Shown here: positions 56,563 through 62,949 of the stretch, one piece after another | Layout of the letters: each line of letters begins with the position of its first letter | Numbering within the stretch: the first letter of the stretch is position 1 | NCBI GenBank assembly: GCA_910583675.1 | Contig: CAJTYH010000014.1 | Location: forward strand, 1 to 62,949 | Length of the DNA stretch: 62,949 bases | Origin: an uncultured Muribaculaceae bacterium | Lineage (GTDB): Bacteria; Bacteroidota; Bacteroidia; Bacteroidales; Muribaculaceae | Reading direction: 5' to 3' | Program-made: the position numbers and the translations under genes | The notes under the pieces: generated by a model | What the model saw: only the letters and a program-made list of their open reading frames with translations | Database searches by the model: none | Told to the model about the DNA's origin: nothing

Positions 56563-58875
56563 ATGACAAGACAAATCAAATTTGCTGTCATGGCGTTTGC
56601 CATGGCAGTGCAGATGCATGTGTATGCGTCTGTTGCTTCTGCCGGCGGTACAGGCAGTATCTCGGGACACGTGACCGATACAGAGACCGGAAGTCCGCTT
56701 CCGTATTGCAACATATTGATTCCTGGCACATCGCATGCCTGTGTTACCGACGAAGACGGGAATTACTTATTAAAAAATCTGGCTCCGGGGGTGTATGCCG
56801 TAGAAGCAAGGTTTGTGGGATATATCTCCGGACAGTCAAAGGCGGATGTGGCATCCGGCGGGGTGACAAAAATCGATTTCGGCCTTACCCCGGACGCGTT
56901 CATGCTCGATCAGGTTGTGGTCACATCTTCCAAGACCGAGACAAAAAGGAGGGAGAGTCCGTCGTTGGTAAATATCACTTCGGCCAAATTGCTAAACAAT
57001 ATTGGTGCTTGTTCGCTTGCCGACGGACTGGACTTCCAGCCCGGTGTCCGCGTGGAGAACGACTGTCAGAACTGCGGCTTCACTCAGGTGAGGATCAACG
57101 GGCTTGACGGGCACTATTCCCAGATATTGATGAATTCCCGCCCCGTGTTCTCGGCTCTTGCCGGTGTCTACGGTCTGGAGCATATACCGGCGAACATGAT
57201 AGACCGTATAGAGGTGATGCGCGGCGGCGGATCGGCATTGTTCGGTTCGTCGGCCATAGGTGGCACAATCAATATCATCACCAAGGATCCACAGACAAAC
57301 TCGGCACAGCTGTCGCATACGCTGACTTCAATAGGCGTTTCCGGAAGCCTGGACAACAACACAACGATGAACGCCTCGGTGGTGACGGACAATGGCAAGG
57401 CGGGGATAATGGTCTACGGCCAGAGCCGCTATCGCGACGGATATGACGACAACAAGGACGGCTTCACTGAGATAGCATTGCTGAAAGGACAGACGGTGGG
57501 CGCGCGAGCTTTCCTTCGTCCGGGCGAATCCCAGCGCCTTACCATCGAATACCACAATACCCATGAATACCGGCGTGGTGGTGACAATACTTCGCAACCC
57601 GCGCACATGGCGATGGTGGCCGAGGAGGCAGACCACAACATCCACTCCGCCGAGGCCACATACGACCTGTGGGTGCGTCAGCGGCGCGATCACGTGTCTA
57701 TCTTCTCTGCCATGCAGGGCACTCGCAGAAAGAGTTACTACGGTTCCGAGATGGATCCCAATGCCTACGGGCGCACGTCGGATATGGTGGTCACGGCGGG
57801 TGGCCAGTGGACGCACCCCATGGATCGTTTCCTGTTCATGCCGGCTGAATTGGTGAGCGGTGTGGAATATTCGTTCAACCGTCTCCACGACGTAACCGTG
57901 GGATACGATCACGATATCCTGCAGAAGGTGAACATCTACAGCGCATACTTGCAGAATGAATGGCGCGACGAGCGGTTCGGGTTCCTTCTGGGTGCGCGCA
58001 TTGACAAGCATTCCCTCATCAGCAACCCGATTGTCTCGCCGCGTGTGAATGTGCGCTACAATCCGTCGGCCAATTTCAATTTCCGTGCGTCATACTCCAC
58101 AGGTTTCCGCTCGCCGCAGGCATATGACGAGGATTTCCATGTGGCCATCGTGGGGGGAGAAAGGGTAGTGACTGTACTTGCTCCCGGCCTGAAACAGGAA
58201 AGCTCACAGAGCGTAAGCCTCTCTGCGGATATGTACCAGACTTTCGGAGGAGTGCAGACCAACCTGCTTGTGGAGGGATTCTTCACAGACCTGCGCGACG
58301 TGTTCGCCTTGCGTCAGCTTGAGGGTACGGATGCGCAGGGCAATGCCGTGCTTGAAAGGTACAATGGTTCCGGAGCACGCGTGATGGGACTTAACGTGGA
58401 GGCGAAAGCATTCTTTTCAAGCCATTTCGACCTGCAGGCCGGGGTGACGCTGCAACGGAGCCGTTACAAGAAGCCTGAGGTCTGGAGCGACAATCCGGAT
58501 GTCGCGCCTGAAAAAAGGATGTTCCGTACTCCTGATCTTTACGGTTACCTCACTGCAAACTGGGAGATAACTCACCATCTTAAGGCCATGTTGTCCGGCA
58601 CGCTCACAGGCCCTATGACAGTGCAGCACCTTGCCGGTTCCGGCACGCCGATTGACATGGCTGTGCGCACTCCCGCGTTCTTTGACGTGTCGTTGCGTCT
58701 GACGTATGCATTCCGGCTTCTCAACCGCGTGTCGCTTGACGTCAGCGCAGGGGTGACCAATGTATTCAATTCCTATCAGTGCGACTTCGATACCGGCTAC
58801 AACCGCGACTCGGGCTACATATATGGCCCTATGTTGCCTCGCTCACTTACCGCCGGCGTCTCCATTTCCATCTGA
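56563..58875 (+). CDS. TonB-dependent outer-membrane receptor
   Basis: Energised uptake channel of 770 residues from ATG 56563; an earlier in-frame TTG is less likely. After a signal peptide (MTRQIKFAVMAFAMAVQMHVYAS) comes a CarboxypepD-regulatory-like domain (GSISGHVTDTETGSPLPYCNILIPG), a plug domain (VVVTSSKTETKRRESPSLVNIT and MIDRIEVMRGGGSALFGSSAIGGTINIITK), and a barrel ending in LTAGVSISI. The plug has CQNCGF, a Cys-x-x-Cys before TQVRINGLDG found in some metal or cofactor receptors of Bacteroidetes. The upstream His-rich gene supports a metal-related ligand, which remains unproven. Confidence 0.92.
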   Translation: MTRQIKFAVMAFAMAVQMHVYASVASAGGTGSISGHVTDTETGSPLPYCNILIPGTSHACVTDEDGNYLLKNLAPGVYAVEARFVGYISGQSKADVASGGVTKIDFGLTPDAFMLDQVVVTSSKTETKRRESPSLVNITSAKLLNNIGACSLADGLDFQPGVRVENDCQNCGFTQVRINGLDGHYSQILMNSRPVFSALAGVYGLEHIPANMIDRIEVMRGGGSALFGSSAIGGTINIITKDPQTNSAQLSHTLTSIGVSGSLDNNTTMNASVVTDNGKAGIMVYGQSRYRDGYDDNKDGFTEIALLKGQTVGARAFLRPGESQRLTIEYHNTHEYRRGGDNTSQPAHMAMVAEEADHNIHSAEATYDLWVRQRRDHVSIFSAMQGTRRKSYYGSEMDPNAYGRTSDMVVTAGGQWTHPMDRFLFMPAELVSGVEYSFNRLHDVTVGYDHDILQKVNIYSAYLQNEWRDERFGFLLGARIDKHSLISNPIVSPRVNVRYNPSANFNFRASYSTGFRSPQAYDEDFHVAIVGGERVVTVLAPGLKQESSQSVSLSADMYQTFGGVQTNLLVEGFFTDLRDVFALRQLEGTDAQGNAVLERYNGSGARVMGLNVEAKAFFSSHFDLQAGVTLQRSRYKKPEVWSDNPDVAPEKRMFRTPDLYGYLTANWEITHHLKAMLSGTLTGPMTVQHLAGSGTPIDMAVRTPAFFDVSLRLTYAFRLLNRVSLDVSAGVTNVFNSYQCDFDTGYNRDSGYIYGPMLPRSLTAGVSISI

Positions 58876-58904
58876 GATGTCGTAGCAATGTCTGGGTTTA
58901 ATGG

Positions 58905-58946
58905 ATCGCACCCCAAAAGTCATATACAGGACTTTTGGGGTGCGAT
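58905..58946. terminator. 17-bp perfect palindromic terminator between convergent genes
   Basis: 58905-58921 pairs without mismatch with 58930-58946 (core CACCCCAAAAGTC/GACTTTTGGGGTG) around an 8-nt loop. Because the stem holds AAAA/TTTT near its top, no separate T run is needed in either direction. It separates the TonB receptor (plus) from the LRR-protein gene (minus) and should work on both strands. Confidence 0.8.
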
Positions 58947-58971
58947 AGGTTTGTATGCTCAGAGGTCTTGT

Positions 58972-61167
58972 CTATCTTACAATGCGTTTTACTGATGTGT
59001 TGCCGGTCTTTATGATGTAAATGCCGGCAGGAACTGCGAGCGGTATGTTGATATCAATATCCTCAGCCACCAGGATGCCGTCGGGGGTGTATACGTCTCC
59101 ACGCTGTGGCTGCGAGGCTGTTTCCGTATGAATGCCGGCAGACGGCTTGATCTCATAGCGGTATACGAGACGTGCGTTGAACGTCTCTTCCCCGGTGAAC
59201 TCGGCCTCTACTATGGCAGTATGCTCGCCTGTTTCCTGTTCAAGTGATGGCATGGAAATGACGTTCATCGTATAGTCAGGGATATTGCAGGTGAAATTTA
59301 CCGCAGCCTGTTCGTCCTGGGTGAAGCTTGTCTTGTCCGGGGTTGCCATGGGTTCAAGTAGATTGCCGTATGAGGCAAACGAGGATGCACGGTAGCCGTC
59401 TACATCGGGTACGTAGAGTTTAAGTTCTGATGAATGGCTGGTGAACGGTGCCGATGATTGGGGCGCGTCCAATGGGATGATTATGGCTTGTTTCAAAGCG
59501 GCTCCTCCAAAAGACCATGTGTCCATGAGTGTTACGTTTTCTGGGATCACTATGTGCTGAAGGCCGCTTTTGTAAAATGCATTGTCTCCAATTGTTACCA
59601 ACGATTCGGGAAGTTTGATGTCTGTCAGCGCAGTGCATTGACGGAATGCGCCACTGCCGATCTCCCTTACGGATTTGCCTAAGACTACGTTTGAAAGGGT
59701 CTCTGACTTATAGAAAAGCTGTCCGGGTACGTATTCCACGTCATCACCTACGATGAAGTTTTCTACCGGTGCGCTGCAACGGTCGGTTCCGTGATAGAGG
59801 TCTAATGTCTTGCTCTGAGTGCGCACGGCGTTCCATTCAAGGGTGGTGAGTTTGGGACAACCTCCGAGGAAAAAATAGTAGTCGAAAGTCTCGAGACCCT
59901 TTCCGATGGTGACTTTTTCAAGGTTCGCGCAACTGTAAAGGGCAAGCCGACCGAGTGTCTTTACCCCGCCAGGGATTGTAAGCGTGGTCAGGGCATCGCA
60001 TTTTTCAAACGCATTTTCCCCGATTGTCTCAAGCGACGCGGGAAGGGCTATCTCGGGAAGTGAGGTGCAACCAAACAGGAAATTATCAGGAAGCGCTCTT
60101 ACGTTGTCGCCGAATTTGATTGAAGTCAGTGCGGTGGAGAACAGTTTTGATCCCTCATAACCTTCTACCGGTTGAATCTCCACGGGATTCCACTCCACGG
60201 TGGAGAGTGCCGTGCATCCGATGAATGATTTGTTGCCTATGCGGTCTACAGTTTCCGGTATGGTTATTTTCTCTAACCGTTCAATGCCGTCAAACAGGTG
60301 GTCGGTAATGCTTTTTGTGCCCGGGGCAATGGTTATCTCCAGTGATCCGCTTGCCTGTTTGTCTTTTTTATAGACATATGCGGCCTTGTCCACATAGATT
60401 ACTTTTTCAAGCTCTTGCATCCTTTCCCACCCGGTTCTGTTGAAGGCCATGTATCCGACATAGCTGATGGTGCCGGGCGTGGTGATTTCCGACAAAGACT
60501 CGACATCGCGGAAAGCATGCGCCGGGATTGAGATCACATCTTTTCCGAAGGTCACGCTGTTTACAGGTGTACTTGCAAAGATGCCTGTATAGCGTGCCAC
60601 CGGGTCGAACGCATCGGCCTCGCAGTCGATTGCGTTCCAGTTGACTTTGGTAAGCATGTCACAATCGTTGAATGATCCGCCGCTTATCATCTTCAGGCCG
60701 GCGGGAAGAGTGATCTCCTCAAGGCTATGGCAACCATAGAAGCTGAAACCGTTGTTGTTGTAGTTCAGAAGCGGATCCCCTATGGTTTCAGTCGTCTCGG
60801 GAAGTATGATGCCCTTTAGCGAAGTGCAGTCTGCGAATGTCCAGTTCCCAATTCTTGTCAAACCCTCCGGTAGGGATACCGATTCAATGTAATGGTACTT
60901 GTAAAAGGAAAAATCGCCAATTGACGTGATGCCGTCTTCAACGATAACATGGTGTATTTCATCTTTGTAATCATACCATTCGGGGAATGTCGCGTTGATG
61001 TTTCCGGGGCTTACGTAGTTGGTCGTCGCGCCCGATCCTGAAATACGCAAGGTATGGTTATCAAGCGTCCATACGGCATTGTCGCCGCAAGTGCCGCTAT
61101 GCGTTTCGGCAACGGCGGGAATCATGGCAAAAACCATTGCCATGGTAGTAATGTAGATGTGTTTCAT
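58972..61167 (-). CDS. BspA-like leucine-rich-repeat surface protein
   Basis: Secreted or surface protein that in related bacteria binds host proteins. From ATG 61167 (731 residues) it has a signal peptide (MKHIYITTMAMVFAMIPAVAETHS), then at least ten LRR_5-type repeats of about 23 residues (SLPEGLTRIGNWTFADCTSLKGI, LPETTETIGDPLL, LPASLETIGENAFEKCDALTTL) across residues 60-600. The C-terminal region ends IDINIPLAVPAGIYIIKTGNTSVKRIVR, similar in form to the tail of the secreted endonuclease and to sorting domains. A TAACTTTG box (61204-61211) fits this start. Confidence 0.88.
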   Translation of the reverse strand: MKHIYITTMAMVFAMIPAVAETHSGTCGDNAVWTLDNHTLRISGSGATTNYVSPGNINATFPEWYDYKDEIHHVIVEDGITSIGDFSFYKYHYIESVSLPEGLTRIGNWTFADCTSLKGIILPETTETIGDPLLNYNNNGFSFYGCHSLEEITLPAGLKMISGGSFNDCDMLTKVNWNAIDCEADAFDPVARYTGIFASTPVNSVTFGKDVISIPAHAFRDVESLSEITTPGTISYVGYMAFNRTGWERMQELEKVIYVDKAAYVYKKDKQASGSLEITIAPGTKSITDHLFDGIERLEKITIPETVDRIGNKSFIGCTALSTVEWNPVEIQPVEGYEGSKLFSTALTSIKFGDNVRALPDNFLFGCTSLPEIALPASLETIGENAFEKCDALTTLTIPGGVKTLGRLALYSCANLEKVTIGKGLETFDYYFFLGGCPKLTTLEWNAVRTQSKTLDLYHGTDRCSAPVENFIVGDDVEYVPGQLFYKSETLSNVVLGKSVREIGSGAFRQCTALTDIKLPESLVTIGDNAFYKSGLQHIVIPENVTLMDTWSFGGAALKQAIIIPLDAPQSSAPFTSHSSELKLYVPDVDGYRASSFASYGNLLEPMATPDKTSFTQDEQAAVNFTCNIPDYTMNVISMPSLEQETGEHTAIVEAEFTGEETFNARLVYRYEIKPSAGIHTETASQPQRGDVYTPDGILVAEDIDINIPLAVPAGIYIIKTGNTSVKRIVR

Positions 61168-61203
61168 TGTCTGTTCAGTTGTTGTTTTTGTGTGTTGACC
61201 ATG

Positions 61204-61211
61204 CAAAGTTA
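61204..61211 (-). promoter_or_regulatory. -7 box of the LRR-protein gene
   Basis: Minus strand TAACTTTG, 36 nt before ATG 61167, which rules out the longer in-frame starts overlapping it. Confidence 0.5.
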
Positions 61212-61324
61212 GTGAATTTTCGTTTGTCATAAATTCGCGGTATATTGTGAATATGCGTTTTAGGGCGCGGAATTGTATAATATTTGCATAAAATCAGAAA
61301 TGCTGCTTTTTTAGGGACAAGTGT

Positions 61325-61355
61325 TTTGTGAAATCGGATTAAATTGTTATTTTTG
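61325..61355 (+). promoter_or_regulatory. Consensus promoter of the nfeD-qmcA pair
   Basis: TTTG (61325-61328), 19-nt spacer, TATTTTTG (61348-61355), 21 nt before the nfeD ATG. Confidence 0.75.
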
Positions 61356-61376
61356 CGATAAGAAAAAATCGGTATC

Positions 61377-61817
61377 ATGGAAATCTGGGTTATGTGGCTT
61401 GTTGTTGCCGCCATTCTTATTGTTCTGGAAGTTTTGACGCAAATGATGTGGGCGCTGTGCGTTGCCATAGGTGCTCTCGGAGCCATGACTTGCGCTCTTC
61501 TCGGATTTGATCTTCCCGTACAGGCCGTTGCTACGGCTCTCCTTAGCCTGATAGCGTATGTGGGGCTTTTGCCGCTCTTCAAGCGGTGGCATGCGCGTAT
61601 TGACGCACGGCATGCACGTACCGGCATGGATGCGCTCCTCGGCCGTCGTGCCACTGTGACGCATGCCATCCACGCCGGACAGCTTGGGCGTGCCCGCATC
61701 GATGGTGATAACTGGCAGGTGCAGGCTCCCTCTGTGTCGGATACCATTCCTGCCGGCACTGAGGTGGTGGTTACGGCCTATGACAGCATCATTCTGACTG
61801 TGGCCATCCCGGAATGA
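61377..61817 (+). CDS. NfeD-family membrane protein (short form)
   Basis: Partner protein of SPFH/stomatin proteins. The 146-residue protein has two to three membrane helices (WVMWLVVAAILIVLEVLTQMMWALCVAIGALGAMTCALLG, then VATALLSLIAYVGLLPLF) and a C-terminal OB-fold domain (DALLGRRATVTHAIHAGQLGRARIDGDNWQVQA, ending VVVTAYDSIILTV) of the NfeD1b short type without the protease domain. It starts at ATG 61377 directly behind a strong promoter, and the SPFH gene follows by 55 bp. Confidence 0.87.
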   Translation: MEIWVMWLVVAAILIVLEVLTQMMWALCVAIGALGAMTCALLGFDLPVQAVATALLSLIAYVGLLPLFKRWHARIDARHARTGMDALLGRRATVTHAIHAGQLGRARIDGDNWQVQAPSVSDTIPAGTEVVVTAYDSIILTVAIPE

Positions 61818-61872
61818 ACCCCGTTGTGAATCAGAAATCATTATTTTGTCATATATTTTAAACCATACGCTT

Positions 61873-62850
61873 ATGACAACCTATATCATCCTGGGCATCA
61901 TTATACTGCTTGCCATAGTCATCATCTCGGCCGGAGTAAAGGTAGTGCCGCAGTCTGAAACACGCGTGATAGAGAGACTTGGCCGTTTTCACAGTGTGTT
62001 GTCCCCGGGTCTCAATTTCATAATACCGTTTGTGGATCGTCCGAAGATCATATATACCCGCCGTACCGAGACGTCGGGCGGCCACAGCTATGTGCGCACC
62101 GTGGCTACCAATGTGATAGACCTCCGCGAACAGGTCTATGATTTCCCGTCGCAGCAGGTGATCACCCGCGACAATGTGACTACGGAGATAAACGCCCTGC
62201 TTTATTTCCAGATCACCGATCCCAAGAAGGCCGTTTATGAGATAGACAATCTTCCCAACGCGATAGAGAAGCTTACACAGACCTCGCTCAGAAATGTAAT
62301 CGGCGAGCTTGAGCTTGACGAGACGCTTACCTCGCGTGACACTATCAACACGAAATTGCAGGCCATACTTGACGATGCCACCAACAAGTGGGGCGTGAAG
62401 GTGAACCGCGTGGAACTGCAGGACATAACTCCTCCCGAAAGCGTGCGCGTGGCGATGGAGAAGCAGATGCAGGCCGAACGCAACCGCCGTGCGGAAATCC
62501 TCAATGCCGAGGGAGAAAAGCAGTCGCTTATCCTCCGTTCGGAAGGAGAGAAAGCGTCGCGGATCAACGAGGCGGAAGCCCACAAGCAATCGGAGATACT
62601 GAAAGCCGAGGGTGAGGCGCGTGCGATCATACTCAATGCCGAGGCTGAAGCGGAAGCCATACGGCGCGTAGCCGAGGCTGTAGCCGCCGGCAAGACGGAT
62701 CCCGCCACCTACATGCTCGCGATGAAATATATAGACACACTCCGGGAAATGACCTCGGGACAGGACAACAAGACGGTCTATATCCCCTACGAGGCAAGTT
62801 CGGTTCTGTCCTCAATCGGTTCTATCCGCACGCTCTTCAATGAGCGCTGA
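61873..62850 (+). CDS. SPFH/stomatin-family membrane protein, QmcA-like
   Basis: Membrane-scaffold protein that forms ring-shaped oligomers in functional membrane domains. From ATG 61873 (325 residues) it has an N-terminal helix (YIILGIIILLAIVIISAG), the SPFH domain (VVPQSETRVIERLGRFHSVLSPGLNFIIPFVDRP, residues about 22-200), then a long helical coiled coil rich in alanine and glutamate (RAEILNAEGEKQSLILRSEGEKASRINEAEAHKQ). The family's opening I-x-P-x-x-E-x-x-VIERLGRF is plain. With nfeD just upstream it makes the classic NfeD/SPFH operon. Confidence 0.92.
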   Translation: MTTYIILGIIILLAIVIISAGVKVVPQSETRVIERLGRFHSVLSPGLNFIIPFVDRPKIIYTRRTETSGGHSYVRTVATNVIDLREQVYDFPSQQVITRDNVTTEINALLYFQITDPKKAVYEIDNLPNAIEKLTQTSLRNVIGELELDETLTSRDTINTKLQAILDDATNKWGVKVNRVELQDITPPESVRVAMEKQMQAERNRRAEILNAEGEKQSLILRSEGEKASRINEAEAHKQSEILKAEGEARAIILNAEAEAEAIRRVAEAVAAGKTDPATYMLAMKYIDTLREMTSGQDNKTVYIPYEASSVLSSIGSIRTLFNER

Positions 62851-62949
62851 CCTGTTCAGTTATGTTGTCAACAAGCGGCCGTGTAAATCTGTTATATAAG
62901 TAACTGTTCAAAATTATTTTATGTATTCAAGCCACTTCGCTATAATTGA
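62851..62949. other. Window end: noncoding so far
   Basis: No gene or promoter match is seen in these 99 bases after the SPFH gene; the sequence is AT-rich and ends inside the gap. Confidence 0.4.

Noticed and set aside
1..62949. tRNA or rRNA genes
   Set aside because: No T-arm (GGTTCGA-type) plus acceptor pairing or rRNA sequence was noticed anywhere by eye; a covariance search would be decisive.

Overview
The window reads as chromosome of a member of the Bacteroidales, moderately GC-rich and plausibly from the Muribaculaceae side of the order (the family is an inference). Three things point there. Many genes are preceded by the Bacteroidetes promoter form TTTG-N19/20-TAnnTTTG with little Shine-Dalgarno sequence. 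Several proteins belong to Bacteroidetes-type families: DUF4294, DUF3078, BspA-like leucine-rich repeats, C-terminal sorting-like tails, a long LepB, and GG-leader natural-product precursors. Gene pairs such as rbfA-lolC/E and nfeD-qmcA are also present. No tRNA, rRNA, CRISPR array, insertion sequence or prophage was recognised.

Layout. 1-4.5 kb: tail of an unknown gene, a lipoprotein-release permease, rbfA, and a large secreted endonuclease I. 4.6-6.0 kb: two tandem MNT-HEPN toxin-antitoxin modules. 6.0-24.3 kb: mostly housekeeping genes (nadB, ftsB-like, dapB, lepB, wbqC-like, aroB, a HAD phosphatase, a Crp-type regulator, a DUF3078 barrel, a GH31 glycosidase, riboflavin synthase, yebC, pheT). 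24.5-37.4 kb: a surface-polysaccharide locus with acyltransferase, ATP-grasp, three GT4 glycosyltransferases, flippase, polymerase-like protein, Wzc-type kinase and Wza-type export lipoprotein; a divergent SGNH-hydrolase/outer-membrane-barrel pair sits inside it. 37.8-44.1 kb: outer-membrane phospholipase A, DUF2752 and GYF-CD225 proteins, deoC, a carboxynorspermidine-synthase-like dehydrogenase, and uvrC.

44.1-49.1 kb is the most unusual part. A very AT-rich cassette encodes a 68-residue GG-leader precursor with three Cys-Thr-Cys-(His/Asn)-Gly repeats and a radical SAM/SPASM maturase. The maturase stop codon overlaps the start of a host-composition TonB-receptor-like barrel gene. An Abi-type HEPN gene is transcribed divergently. 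49.2-62.9 kb: a PurN-GNAT fusion, a duplicated-domain lipoprotein behind a long, hairpin-rich 5' leader, an MscS channel, a stand-alone PAS protein divergent from an FprA flavoprotein, a His-rich small protein followed by a Cys-Xaa-Xaa-Cys TonB receptor, a BspA-like LRR protein, and an nfeD-qmcA membrane pair.

How the parts may work together (inference). The polysaccharide locus builds and exports a surface glycan, with the acyltransferase and SGNH hydrolase as candidates to add and remove acyl groups. The RiPP cassette makes a modified Cys-rich peptide that may interact with the coupled outer-membrane barrel. The MNT-HEPN modules and the Abi-type gene are likely defence or stress modules. 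Two families of AT-rich intergenic repeats recur in the window next to gene 3' ends.
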